A stretch of DNA of 64,000 nucleotides from Bradyrhizobium ottawaense. Lineage in GTDB: Bacteria; Pseudomonadota; Alphaproteobacteria; Rhizobiales; Xanthobacteraceae. The translations under genes and the position numbers were made by a program. The DNA is taken from assembly GCF_002278135.3 (NCBI RefSeq), contig NZ_CP029425.2, positions 7,230,001-7,294,000 on the forward strand. Direction: 5' to 3'. Shown here piece after piece: positions 20,277-28,930 of the stretch; positions within the stretch are counted from its first letter, which is position 1; every line of letters begins with the position of its first letter. The notes under the pieces were generated by a model, which ran no database searches, was not told the DNA's origin, and was given only the letters and a program-made list of their open reading frames with translations.

Positions 20277-21565
20277 GCAAATTCATGAACGTCCTGATGG
20301 GCGGCGTCCCGATCGGCCGTCTCGAGCAGATGGATACCGGCGCCCTGGCCATCGAGTACGCCGATGGTTGGCTCGCGGCCGACAGGGTTCAAATTCCGCT
20401 TTCGATGTCGCTGCCTCTCGCCGCCAAGAAGCACTCCGGCGCAAAGGTGGCCAACTATCTCTGGAATCTGCTTCCGGACAGCGACCAGACCCTGCAGAAA
20501 TGGGGACAGATCTACGGCGTGTCGCCGAACAGCGCGTTCGCTCTGCTGTCGAAGGTCGGAGAGGATTGCGCCGGCGCGATCCAGATCGTCACCGACGAGT
20601 GGATGGCCGCCAATGCGGATTCGCCTGGGGAGGTTCAGTGGATCGACGAGGCGGAGGTCGCGAACCGCCTCAAGCGCCTGCGCGAGGAGAGGACCTGGAC
20701 GGGACGTCGCGACGGCGACCGGGGGCATTTCAGTCTCGCCGGCGCGCAGCCGAAGATGGCCTTACTGTTCGACGGAAAGCGATGGGGCGTACCGAGCGGC
20801 CGCCGGGCGACCACGCACATCCTCAAGCCGCCGATGCCTCACCTGCGAGGCACGACCGAGAACGAGTACGCGTGCCTGCGCCTCGCGAACCACCTCGGGA
20901 TCACGGCGGCCGAAGCTAAGGTCGGGAAGTTTGGCGAAGAGGTCGCGATCGTCGTCACCCGGTACGACCGCGAGATCGACAAGGACGGCGTCGTCAGACG
21001 ATTCCACCAGGAAGACATGTGCCAGGCGCTCGGCGTGCATCCCGCCGTCAAGTACCAGAGCGAGGGCGGACCCTCGATCGAGCAGATCACCAACGACGTG
21101 CTGCGCTATGCTACCGATCCGGAGGCGGACAAGGCGGCGTTCGCTGACATGATCGCCTTCAGCTTCCTGGTGCTCGGTACCGACGCGCACGCGAAGAACT
21201 TCTCAGTCATCCACCTCCCGGGCCGGCGGATGTTTCTTGCGCCACTCTACGACGTCCTGAGCTTCGTGCCTTACGACAACGACGAACATGAGCGGCGACG
21301 CCTGCGCATGGCGATGAAGATCGGCGGCTATTACAAGTTCTCAGAAGTCCTGCCGCGGCATTGGAGACGCCAGGCGGAACTGATGAAAATGGATCCCGAC
21401 GAGATGATCGCGCGATTGGTGGTGCTCGGCGAGAAGATTCCCGACGCGCTCAGCGACGTCGTGAAGGAGGCGAGGGTCGAGGGCCTGAAAGAACCGGTGC
21501 TTGACACGATGCTGGACGGAATCTCGGCGCGCGGCAAAGCGATCGTGCAGCAATACTCGGCGTGA
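20273..21565 (+). CDS. hipA: HipA-type serine/threonine kinase toxin
   Basis: The protein of 430 residues matches HipA length. It has FSLAGAQPKMALLFDGKRW around residues 153-171 (the nucleotide-binding segment), the catalytic loop LGTDAHAKNFSV with Asp304 and Asn309, and the metal-binding LAPLYDVLSF with Asp327. All key residues are present, so it looks active. Family members phosphorylate a translation factor or tRNA synthetase, in E. coli GltX, causing growth arrest. Coupled to hipB by a four-base overlap. Confidence 0.92.
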   Translation: MSKFMNVLMGGVPIGRLEQMDTGALAIEYADGWLAADRVQIPLSMSLPLAAKKHSGAKVANYLWNLLPDSDQTLQKWGQIYGVSPNSAFALLSKVGEDCAGAIQIVTDEWMAANADSPGEVQWIDEAEVANRLKRLREERTWTGRRDGDRGHFSLAGAQPKMALLFDGKRWGVPSGRRATTHILKPPMPHLRGTTENEYACLRLANHLGITAAEAKVGKFGEEVAIVVTRYDREIDKDGVVRRFHQEDMCQALGVHPAVKYQSEGGPSIEQITNDVLRYATDPEADKAAFADMIAFSFLVLGTDAHAKNFSVIHLPGRRMFLAPLYDVLSFVPYDNDEHERRRLRMAMKIGGYYKFSEVLPRHWRRQAELMKMDPDEMIARLVVLGEKIPDALSDVVKEARVEGLKEPVLDTMLDGISARGKAIVQQYSA

Positions 21566-22170
21566 ACGCGCCGCGCTCGGGATCGTCGATGAGGTAGGCG
21601 TGACGCCGACGGACGCCGTCGGCGCCCGTCCGACGCTCAAATCCGATGACCAAAGTTTGTGTGAAGATTTGGGAAGGCATCGAAGACACCGCCGAAAAAG
21701 GACGAGCTAATAAAATCGTTCGACCGCGAGGCAGACAATCAACTAAGAAAACAATTATCAAAAGGCATAATATCGAAGGTGTACGATTGGCTCTCGCGAC
21801 CGAGATAGGATAGCCAGCGCCAATTGCCATCCCGACCGCTCAAGTTCTTCGATGTGGATACCGAAGAAGCTGAGGGTTGGCCGGCTTGAGCTTGATATTA
21901 CACGCGCCATGTTGTCGCAGGGTGCTACTTTGCAGAGGGATTCGCGAGCGATCAGCCCGAGCTAACGAGCGGAAACCCCTGTAAGTGGATCACTAGATTC
22001 GGCGCCGGCAGTTATTTGCAACTGAAATCTCCGCGCCGTCCCGGTACATGTCGTGGTTTCCCGAAAACGTATAGACCTGCGCCCGTTTTCCAAGCTTTCC
22101 AAAGACGTCGTCCAAAATGGAGGAGAAGTTCGATTTGCACCCATCCGGGGGGCCCGGCTAATGGACAACC
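21566..22170. other. Non-coding stretch between hipA and the IS630 element
   Basis: Just after hipA, GCCGACG-gacgc-CGTCGGC (21609-21627) can form a hairpin but no T run follows. The rest contains only short frames. No gene was recognised. Confidence 0.4.
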
Positions 22171-22172
22171 TA

Positions 22173-23290
22173 GTACCCACTTTTCTTGGAACGTGAGTCG
22201 TGATTCAAGGTCGGGATGATACCCGAAGCAAGAGAAGTCCACCTTTCGAGGAAAGATCGCAAGGTGCTTGAGGCGTGCTGTCGCTCACCGGTGACGTTGC
22301 AGCGCGATTTGAAGCGGGCGCGGATAGTTCTGTTGGCGGCGGATGGGCGCAGCACCCGGTCGATCGCCAAGGAAGTTGGGGTCCAGCCGCGGATTGTCAG
22401 CCTTTGGCGGCATCGCTATGCCGACCATGGCCTTGAAGGGCTGCAAGACAAGCCGCGGCCTGGCAAGCAGCCGATCTATACGAAGACGACCGACAAGCGG
22501 ATTCTGAAGCTGCTGGATAAGCCGCCACCGCAAGGGTTTGCGCGCTGGACCGGCCCCCTGCTGGCCGAGGCGCTGGGCGATGTCGATGTCCAATATGTCT
22601 GGCGGTTCCTGCGCAGCCACAAGATTGACCTGGTGGCTCGCAAGTCCTGGTGCGAGAGCAACGACCCGAACTTTACGGCCAAAGCCGCCGATGTTGTCGG
22701 CCTCTATGTCGCGCCGCCGGCGAAGGCCATTGTGCTGTGCGTGGACGAGAAGCCCTCGATCCAGGCTTTGGAGCGAGCGCAGGGTTATCTGAAGTTGCCC
22801 AATGGCCGCGCCTTAACCGGCCAAAGCCACGATTACAAGCGGCATGGCACCACAACATTGTTTGCGGCGCTCGAAGTCGCCACCGGAAAGATCATCGCGA
22901 CCCATTCAAAACGCCGGCGCCGCGTCGAGTTTCTCGATTTCATGAACAGCGTCACCGCGACTTTTCCGAACCGCAAGCTTCACGTCATCCTCGACAACCT
23001 CAACACCCATAAAAAGAACGAGGACTGGCTCAAGGCCCACCCCAACGTGCAATTTCATTTCACGCCGACAAGTGCGTCATGGCTCAATCAGGTCGAAGTA
23101 TGGTTTTCCATCTTGCAGGGGCAGTCGCTCAGCGGCACCTCCTTCACGAGCCTCAAGCAGCTTCAGGAACACATCGATGCCTACGTCAACGCATACAACG
23201 ACAGAGCCGAGCCCTTCGTCTGGACCAAGAAAAAGGTCCGTCAACGCCGTTTCAAAGGCCGCCGTATCACTCAGCTCTGATTCCGGGTAC
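22173..23290 (+). mobile_element. IS630-family insertion sequence
   Basis: The element is about 1.1 kb and holds one transposase gene. GTACCC at 22173-22178 and GGGTAC at 23285-23290 form terminal inverted repeats, and each is flanked by TA (22171-22172 and 23291-23292), the target duplication of this family. The pattern CTAGTACCC...GGGTACTAG fits an intact copy. It sits between hipBA and the large protease operon. Confidence 0.8.
22216..23280 (+). CDS. IS630-family transposase
   Basis: The protein of 354 residues has N-terminal helix-turn-helix segments (SIAKEVGVQPRIVSLWRHRY) and a DDE catalytic domain: Asp177 in VLCVDEKPSIQA, Asp260 in HVILDNLNTHK and Glu294 in SASWLNQVEVWF. All three catalytic residues and the full length are present, so it is probably active. 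Confidence 0.92.
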   Translation: MIPEAREVHLSRKDRKVLEACCRSPVTLQRDLKRARIVLLAADGRSTRSIAKEVGVQPRIVSLWRHRYADHGLEGLQDKPRPGKQPIYTKTTDKRILKLLDKPPPQGFARWTGPLLAEALGDVDVQYVWRFLRSHKIDLVARKSWCESNDPNFTAKAADVVGLYVAPPAKAIVLCVDEKPSIQALERAQGYLKLPNGRALTGQSHDYKRHGTTTLFAALEVATGKIIATHSKRRRRVEFLDFMNSVTATFPNRKLHVILDNLNTHKKNEDWLKAHPNVQFHFTPTSASWLNQVEVWFSILQGQSLSGTSFTSLKQLQEHIDAYVNAYNDRAEPFVWTKKKVRQRRFKGRRITQL

Positions 23291-23395
23291 TAGATCGAAG
23301 ACGGCCGACCTGTTATTGGCTGAAGGAGCACGGCAATTTCGATCTGCTCGATGTTGGCGGCAATGGGCAGTTGGACATGGCGGCTTGAGTCGCTC

Positions 23396-26197
23396 TCATT
23401 CATCCACCATTGCGAGATAGTCCGAGAGTCGCATCCGACGATAGCCGGGCCGCTGCGGCGCCTCGTCTCCCGGTGGAACCATCAGGACGCTCTCCTCGCC
23501 GCGCGGCCGTGGGACGAACTTTTTGGGCGGGACCGGGTCGGCGCGATCCCAGTCGATCTCAAACGCGTCCGCAAAGTACTTTGCAATTCCGGCGTGATCG
23601 AAGATCAGTGAAGCATCGCGGTTGGTCGATACCCCCATGCCACTCCAATTGTGACTCCCGATCAGGACGCGCTTGCCGTCGACGACCATACCCTTGGTAT
23701 GATGGTTGGGGATTTGCTTGAGACGCGAGTCGATGTCGACCCCCTTCGACTTAAAATACCAGGCAGAGTGGGTGGGATCCGAGAACTTCTTGCTGCTGTC
23801 CGCGCGCAGGATCACGCGGGCATCGTCCAGCGAAACCAGCTTGTCGGTCAGTTCGCCGATCAGATCGTCGATGTAGCCGCGATGCTGCCGCGGGTTGCTC
23901 GGCATTCCGATATAGGGGATCTGGAAAACGAGGCTGCGCCTTGCGGAGCGGATCAGCTTCAAAACGGCCTCGCTGTACACTCCGCCTTCGCGGTCGGGCG
24001 TGAGCAGAGGGGCCGCGACAATGCTTTCGGTGATCTCCAGGGGCTTCTTCAGCCGCGCTGGCGGCCGGCGTTCGCGCGGCCGCTCGATGGCTTCGAAGAC
24101 GGACTCCGGCACATCGACCAGCGGCTCGCGATCATCCGCTTTCACCGGCACTTCCTTGCCGCCAAGGTCATGCGACCGCCGCACATCCTGAAGGATGTGC
24201 TCGCGAAATCGCTCGGCTATAGTTGGGCTTTGAACAATCACGTGCCACTCGCGATTGCCGGGCAGGTCCTCCTCCGTAGCCCTGTCGCGCTCGGATGGAT
24301 CGATGATCGGCTGGCTCGACGAACTCTTCCAGTTGCCAGAGGACAGCCAGAACTTGTCATCGTTCCGGACGGTGACCTTGATGTGATAGGACTGCTGAAC
24401 CAGGCCGGTTGTTCCGAGCGGAACGGCGATGCGCTTGAACTTGCCATCGCCGAACCGATCGGCCCACTTCTGAAAGATCGCCTCTGCATCGAATTCGGTA
24501 GTCTCGTCGTCAACGTCAGCGAACGTCTTGAAGTCGGCTGCCAGGATGATCTTCGTTCCGGCAGCGAGACGTTTTGCCATCAGGTCGCTAATGGCTGATG
24601 CACGAAATTCGTATATCGCCGAAACCCAGGAGCCTGCATCCTCGCTCATAAAGGCCTTCAGCTCATCGAAGCCGTATTCCGGGCTGACGTGCGCGCGCAC
24701 CGTCATCAGTTCTTCGACCGGACTCAACTGGTATTTTGGATCGCGGCGGGCATCGTCGTCGTAAGCGTTCGGAGCCGCGGCGGCCTCGAGAGACATCAGG
24801 CCCTCGAGCTGCTCTTCGACCGTGGCCGGGGCGTATTGGACCTGATAGCCCTGGAACGAATGCGGTCCGTCCGCGCGCAGCCCCTCCAGCGCGCCTGGTT
24901 GCGCTGACACGGCGATGCAGGGCGTATCGCCGATGCGGCCGTCATCCTCAAGATAGCCGACGCGCGCTGCGAGCACGCCTTCCGGCTTCTGCTTCCAGAA
25001 CGCCTCGGCGGCATGCTCGACCGACATCCCGACACGGGCCGCACCGGCCACAGTCGATATCGTGCCGAGGTCGACCGTGATGGTGACCGGCACCGTGACG
25101 CTCACCGTGCCCCGCCCGCCGGGGGCGGGCTGCGGCGCCTGTGCGATCGCCGGCCGGGACTCGATCACCAGAGGCAGGGTCCAGCGCTTTTTCGCTACGT
25201 AAAAGTTGAGCTGGCTGGCCGGGACCGCCAGGTTCGTCTCCTTATAGATGCCGGCGAAGTGCAGGCCGACGACTTCGCGGGTCTTGAAATCGACGACCAC
25301 CGATCCGGAGTTGCCGCCCAGCGTCGTGCAATCATGCGTCGTGGCACCGGCACGCGGCGCCGTGATGTAGCCGGGGGCAAACCGCTTCACGTCATATATG
25401 CCACGATAGAGCCGCTGCATCAGCGCCTGATCGGAGATGCGCGATGGCGGTGCCTTGGCGGGGTAGCCGAGCGTGAAAACGGCGGTGTTTTCCAGAGCGT
25501 CGGATCCTGCGATCTTGAACGGCGGCAGTTCATCCCCGTGGCCAAGGGACGCAAGCCTCATGAAGGCGATGTCGTTCGGCCCATCATCCGGCTCGATGTA
25601 GAGCACTTCGGCAATCTGGCGGCGCAGCCCACCAGATGCCGCATCGCGAAAATGACCGGTATCCCAAACCGTGCTCATCGTCCCGCCGCCGGCGCCTTGA
25701 CGGAACACAAAGCCCTGCCCTTGTCGCCGCGCGAAGACATTCGCCACGTGGCGGTTGGTCACGATAATTCCGGCATCGATCAACCAGCCTGTCCCCGCGA
25801 ATGGCGCACCGCCCGGAAAGTCCACGAGGTCGATGCGGCCGACCCGGTCGACCAAGCCTTCCGGAACCGCGCGACTTTGCTTCGACAATTCGAACAGCGT
25901 CTGTGCCTCGACACCGATAAGCGACACATCCTCAAAATTGAGACCGGCTTCTCCATTTCGCTCGACGAAGAAAACCGGTCTCTCCTCAGACACGATCGTC
26001 TCCAGATCGGCGATCGGACTGCGTGTCAAAAGGTCAATCACATCACGCGGGCTTGGCGGCGCTTCCTCGAGGTTTGCCGTCTCGAGACCGGCCTTGTCCC
26101 TTATCCGTTTGGCGATGCTCTGCGCCGCGTCGGGATTGCGCGCGAGCAACCGTTTGACGAACTCGATCAGATCGCTTCGTTGGGATTTGTCGGCCAT
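23396..26197 (-). CDS. Trypsin-fold protease fused to a phospholipase D domain
   Basis: The protein has 933 residues. Residues 1-120 are helical and resemble an adaptor or effector-associated region. Residues 130-340 form a trypsin-like domain: His150 in GWLIDAGIIVTNRHVANVF, Asp209 in DDGPNDIAFMRL and Ser297 in TTLGGNSGSVVVD. The C-terminal part is phospholipase D-like with two HKD-type motifs, H605/K607 (SYHIKVTVRNDD) and H833/K835/D840 (HHTKGMVVDGKRVLIGSHNW). No signal peptide, so it should act in the cytoplasm. It is the last gene of the ten-gene operon. A protease coupled to a nuclease or lipase suggests an effector that is freed or activated by proteolysis (inference). Confidence 0.85.
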   Translation of the reverse strand: MADKSQRSDLIEFVKRLLARNPDAAQSIAKRIRDKAGLETANLEEAPPSPRDVIDLLTRSPIADLETIVSEERPVFFVERNGEAGLNFEDVSLIGVEAQTLFELSKQSRAVPEGLVDRVGRIDLVDFPGGAPFAGTGWLIDAGIIVTNRHVANVFARRQGQGFVFRQGAGGGTMSTVWDTGHFRDAASGGLRRQIAEVLYIEPDDGPNDIAFMRLASLGHGDELPPFKIAGSDALENTAVFTLGYPAKAPPSRISDQALMQRLYRGIYDVKRFAPGYITAPRAGATTHDCTTLGGNSGSVVVDFKTREVVGLHFAGIYKETNLAVPASQLNFYVAKKRWTLPLVIESRPAIAQAPQPAPGGRGTVSVTVPVTITVDLGTISTVAGAARVGMSVEHAAEAFWKQKPEGVLAARVGYLEDDGRIGDTPCIAVSAQPGALEGLRADGPHSFQGYQVQYAPATVEEQLEGLMSLEAAAAPNAYDDDARRDPKYQLSPVEELMTVRAHVSPEYGFDELKAFMSEDAGSWVSAIYEFRASAISDLMAKRLAAGTKIILAADFKTFADVDDETTEFDAEAIFQKWADRFGDGKFKRIAVPLGTTGLVQQSYHIKVTVRNDDKFWLSSGNWKSSSSQPIIDPSERDRATEEDLPGNREWHVIVQSPTIAERFREHILQDVRRSHDLGGKEVPVKADDREPLVDVPESVFEAIERPRERRPPARLKKPLEITESIVAAPLLTPDREGGVYSEAVLKLIRSARRSLVFQIPYIGMPSNPRQHRGYIDDLIGELTDKLVSLDDARVILRADSSKKFSDPTHSAWYFKSKGVDIDSRLKQIPNHHTKGMVVDGKRVLIGSHNWSGMGVSTNRDASLIFDHAGIAKYFADAFEIDWDRADPVPPKKFVPRPRGEESVLMVPPGDEAPQRPGYRRMRLSDYLAMVDE

Positions 26198-26257
26198 CGT
26201 TCGCGCTCCGCGGTTGCTGGAAAATGATTACGGCGTCGCCGGCGAACTTGTCGCCGG

Positions 26258-27394
26258 TCAAGCGACGCGCGCCGGAAAAAGTTGTTTGATCTTCTGATGA
26301 AACAAGTCGGCGAATTGCTCAAACCCCGCCTTCGCAGGATGGAGTTCGTTGTGCCAGGAGGACACCTGCGGCGCCAGCACACCTTGCGTCCTGACGACCG
26401 TCACCCGAGGACCGCTCAGCGACTCCAGCATCGCCTCAAACTGCCCGAGCATCTCGCTGACGACGGCTTGGCCCGACGCAATCGTCGGAAAGTTGCGCAG
26501 ACCGAAGGTCGGCTTGAGCCACGGTCCGAATTTGCAGATGCCGCGGCCGTCGGGTATGGCGAAATCATAACCATGAAAGATGAGATGCGTGTCGGGGCTG
26601 CATTTGTCGCGGATTGCAATCAGATCCTCATATCCGGCGCGCACCAGCGCCAAGGCCGCAGCAAAGCGCGGCTGATTGACGTGCGCCGCTGGTGGCTGAG
26701 TCGGATTCCAGTCCTTGACCCAGAGCGCCATCGGATTGTCGACGATGTCGTTTCCACCTCCGGAAAACAGCAGCAGGTCCCAATCGCCGCCCGCGGGACT
26801 GCCGTTCGTCAATCGTTCGGTCAGGGTCGTGCGCTCCTCGACACCCAGCATGAAACGAACCTCATCGCCCGTCTTCGCCAGGTTGAGGATGGGCACGCCC
26901 AGCCGTCGCTCCAGTCGCGGAACGATGCCGCCGCCGAACAGCGGCACGGGATATTCGAACCACGAATCGCCTTCGGCGAGGATCTGCAGAGGCGCGAACG
27001 CCTCGCCGCGCTCGCCTGCCGCCTCGGCGCCGCCTTCCCCGCGTCCCGCTCGCGGCGGCAACGTGCCGCGGGCCTTCATGATTTTCATGACTGCCTGGTA
27101 TTCGCGGGTCCGGCGAACGCGCTCGCTGCGCTGTTCGCGTCGCAGCTTTTCGCGCTCCTGGCCAATTGTCCTTAGCGACGGCGACTGCGCTACCGCTGCC
27201 CGTGCGGTCTCGAGACCAGCCGCGCGTGGCCGCGCCGGCGCTGATACGCCGGCAAGCACGCGCGCTTCGTCCAGGGTCACGGGCCCGGCCGCGACCGCCG
27301 CCTCCCTTGCGCCAGATTGCGAGCCGGCCTTGCCCTTGCCGGACCGCGGCTTGACGGTGACCTTCCTGGTCCGCTTCTGCTTTGCCATACGCAC
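26258..27394 (-). CDS. SGNH/GDSL-type hydrolase
   Basis: The protein of 378 residues begins with a very basic, Ala-rich tail of about 130 residues (KQKRTRKVTVKPRSGKGKAG). The SGNH hydrolase domain then follows. Block I is LQILAEGDSWFEYP with Ser144, block III is LLLFSGGGNDIVDN with Asn215, and the last block is SSWHNELHPAKAGF with the catalytic His. Such enzymes cleave esters of lipids, carbohydrates or peptidoglycan. Unusually, no signal peptide is seen. A start two codons later (MAKQKRTR) is equally possible. It sits 60 bases upstream of the trypsin-PLD gene; 210 bases separate it from the previous gene, the widest gap in the operon. Confidence 0.8.
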   Translation of the reverse strand: MRMAKQKRTRKVTVKPRSGKGKAGSQSGAREAAVAAGPVTLDEARVLAGVSAPARPRAAGLETARAAVAQSPSLRTIGQEREKLRREQRSERVRRTREYQAVMKIMKARGTLPPRAGRGEGGAEAAGERGEAFAPLQILAEGDSWFEYPVPLFGGGIVPRLERRLGVPILNLAKTGDEVRFMLGVEERTTLTERLTNGSPAGGDWDLLLFSGGGNDIVDNPMALWVKDWNPTQPPAAHVNQPRFAAALALVRAGYEDLIAIRDKCSPDTHLIFHGYDFAIPDGRGICKFGPWLKPTFGLRNFPTIASGQAVVSEMLGQFEAMLESLSGPRVTVVRTQGVLAPQVSSWHNELHPAKAGFEQFADLFHQKIKQLFPARVA

Positions 27395-27604
27395 AGCATG
27401 CTATCGTGATTGCAATACACATTCCGCACCCAGGGTCCCGCCATTCGCGCGGGCCCAGGCAGACAAAATAGGATCAACATACTACTTCAAGATGCATGAA
27501 CGACCACCGCTCGTCAATGCGGCACTTGACTCAATCCAGGCAAGCGTACGCCTTGGCTCATATGGCTGCTTGAAATTCGAAATTCGGTCGACGCGGCGAT
27601 CGAA

Positions 27605-28912
27605 CTACAGCTTGTATTTGCCGTCCGAGTTTACCAGGACTCCGGCGCGCAAGACCCTGCACCTGCCGGTATCGACGCAGTCCTGCACCTTTTTCAAGAC
27701 CTCATCGACCTTCATGCCGTCGCCCGCCTTGCGGCCGACCCCGTTGTTGAACAAGTCCATTTGCGTCGCGAGCGGCTTGCCGGGATTTCCGTCCTCATGC
27801 GTAGTCGCCCATTTGTCGGCCCAGACAACGCCCACGCCGCTGTCGGCCGCCATACGGGCGTTCCACAACGCATGACGAAAGGCATCGCCATTGTCGTCTT
27901 CGAGCGCCGTCGACTTGTAGCGGGCGAGAGCCTCGTTCACGGCAGTTTTCGCGTGTAACAGAACCAGAGCGCCGACGACGGGATTTTGCCTGAACAAATC
28001 CCATTCTGGGGCACTGAGAACACCTGAGGTGATCGGCAGCCCGCCGGATTCCTGACCAGACTTTTCATGTGCGAGCCTCTCCGCGGCCCGCTCGCGGCCC
28101 TCGGTCCAAAATCTTTCCGTCGGCTTCGGGGCCGCGGCCTCACCATTGATCTTGGCCTTCGGGACCGCTGCATTTCCGACCTGAGCCACCGCGCTCACGC
28201 CGAGCAAAGCCAACAGTTCGGCGGGAAGACCCGGAAGATGTCCGATAGGCTCGTTGCTGGCAGTTGCCACGACAAGCCGACCTACCGCGACCACATAGGC
28301 AACGAGAACCGCGGCTTGAAGCAGCAGTTGCTGCACGGCCGTCATATCGACGGTGTTCTGAACGCCAAACTGGCTATTGGTTGTAATGTCGGCAGGCTTC
28401 GCGTCATCGATCTCGATATTGCGGTACATCGACCCCTGGCGCCGGGGGTCCGGGGAGAGAGCGCTCTCGTGGGCACCTGCATCCTTTGGCGGGGTCGCGG
28501 CATGGATCGAATTAACCACGCCGTTTCCGACGAGGCCCCCGAGCACGACACCAGCGAGCGCCCAGATGCTTGCATCAATCTCAACGAAGGACTGCACCAC
28601 GCCGCTTCCGCCCGCCTTCCACAAGGCAACGTTCCAGAACGAAATTGCGAGGAAGGCCGAAGAGAGGACGACAAACCACCCGAACGTAATGACGCGCTGC
28701 AGTGAGTAGCAATTGAACTCGTCGACCAGCGCGGTCTTCACGCCGGTGATGCCGCTTGCAAACATAAATACGCCGAGCAGACAGACACCCCCGACAACCA
28801 ATCGCAGGTAGCTTGGCGTCGCCGCCTCCGCATATCCGAGCGAAACCGCGGAAGCCACGATGAATGCCAACATTGCCGCGGAAATACGCCACCACTTCGT
28901 TTGCAGATTCAT
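27605..28912 (-). CDS. Membrane protein with conserved C-terminal DAFRHA/MDLxNN domain
   Basis: The protein of 435 residues has four or more hydrophobic spans in the first 200 residues (MLAFIVASAVSLGYA, LVVGGVCLLGVFMFASGI, FVVLSSAFLAISFW, WALAGVVLGGLVGNGVV) and another near 215 (LLLQAAVLVAYVVAVG). The C-terminal 150 residues contain DDNGDAFRHALWNARMA, ADKWATTHEDGNP and TQMDLFNNGVGRKAGD. This spaced Asp/His/Asn pattern resembles a conserved bacterial domain (DUF6973-like) of unproven function. The start is 19 bases after the stop of the giant gene. It may anchor or export other operon products; no enzyme activity can be assigned with certainty. Confidence 0.65.
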   Translation of the reverse strand: MNLQTKWWRISAAMLAFIVASAVSLGYAEAATPSYLRLVVGGVCLLGVFMFASGITGVKTALVDEFNCYSLQRVITFGWFVVLSSAFLAISFWNVALWKAGGSGVVQSFVEIDASIWALAGVVLGGLVGNGVVNSIHAATPPKDAGAHESALSPDPRRQGSMYRNIEIDDAKPADITTNSQFGVQNTVDMTAVQQLLLQAAVLVAYVVAVGRLVVATASNEPIGHLPGLPAELLALLGVSAVAQVGNAAVPKAKINGEAAAPKPTERFWTEGRERAAERLAHEKSGQESGGLPITSGVLSAPEWDLFRQNPVVGALVLLHAKTAVNEALARYKSTALEDDNGDAFRHALWNARMAADSGVGVVWADKWATTHEDGNPGKPLATQMDLFNNGVGRKAGDGMKVDEVLKKVQDCVDTGRCRVLRAGVLVNSDGKYKL

Positions 28913-28930
28913 TTCGTTAAACCCTTACCG

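Noticed and set aside
20364..21152. A 262-codon frame overlapping hipA
   Set aside because: It is in another frame of hipA and composed mostly of Arg, Ser and Ala. The hipA frame carries all the motifs.
21609..21627. A rho-independent terminator after hipA
   Set aside because: The hairpin is sound but no run of T follows it.
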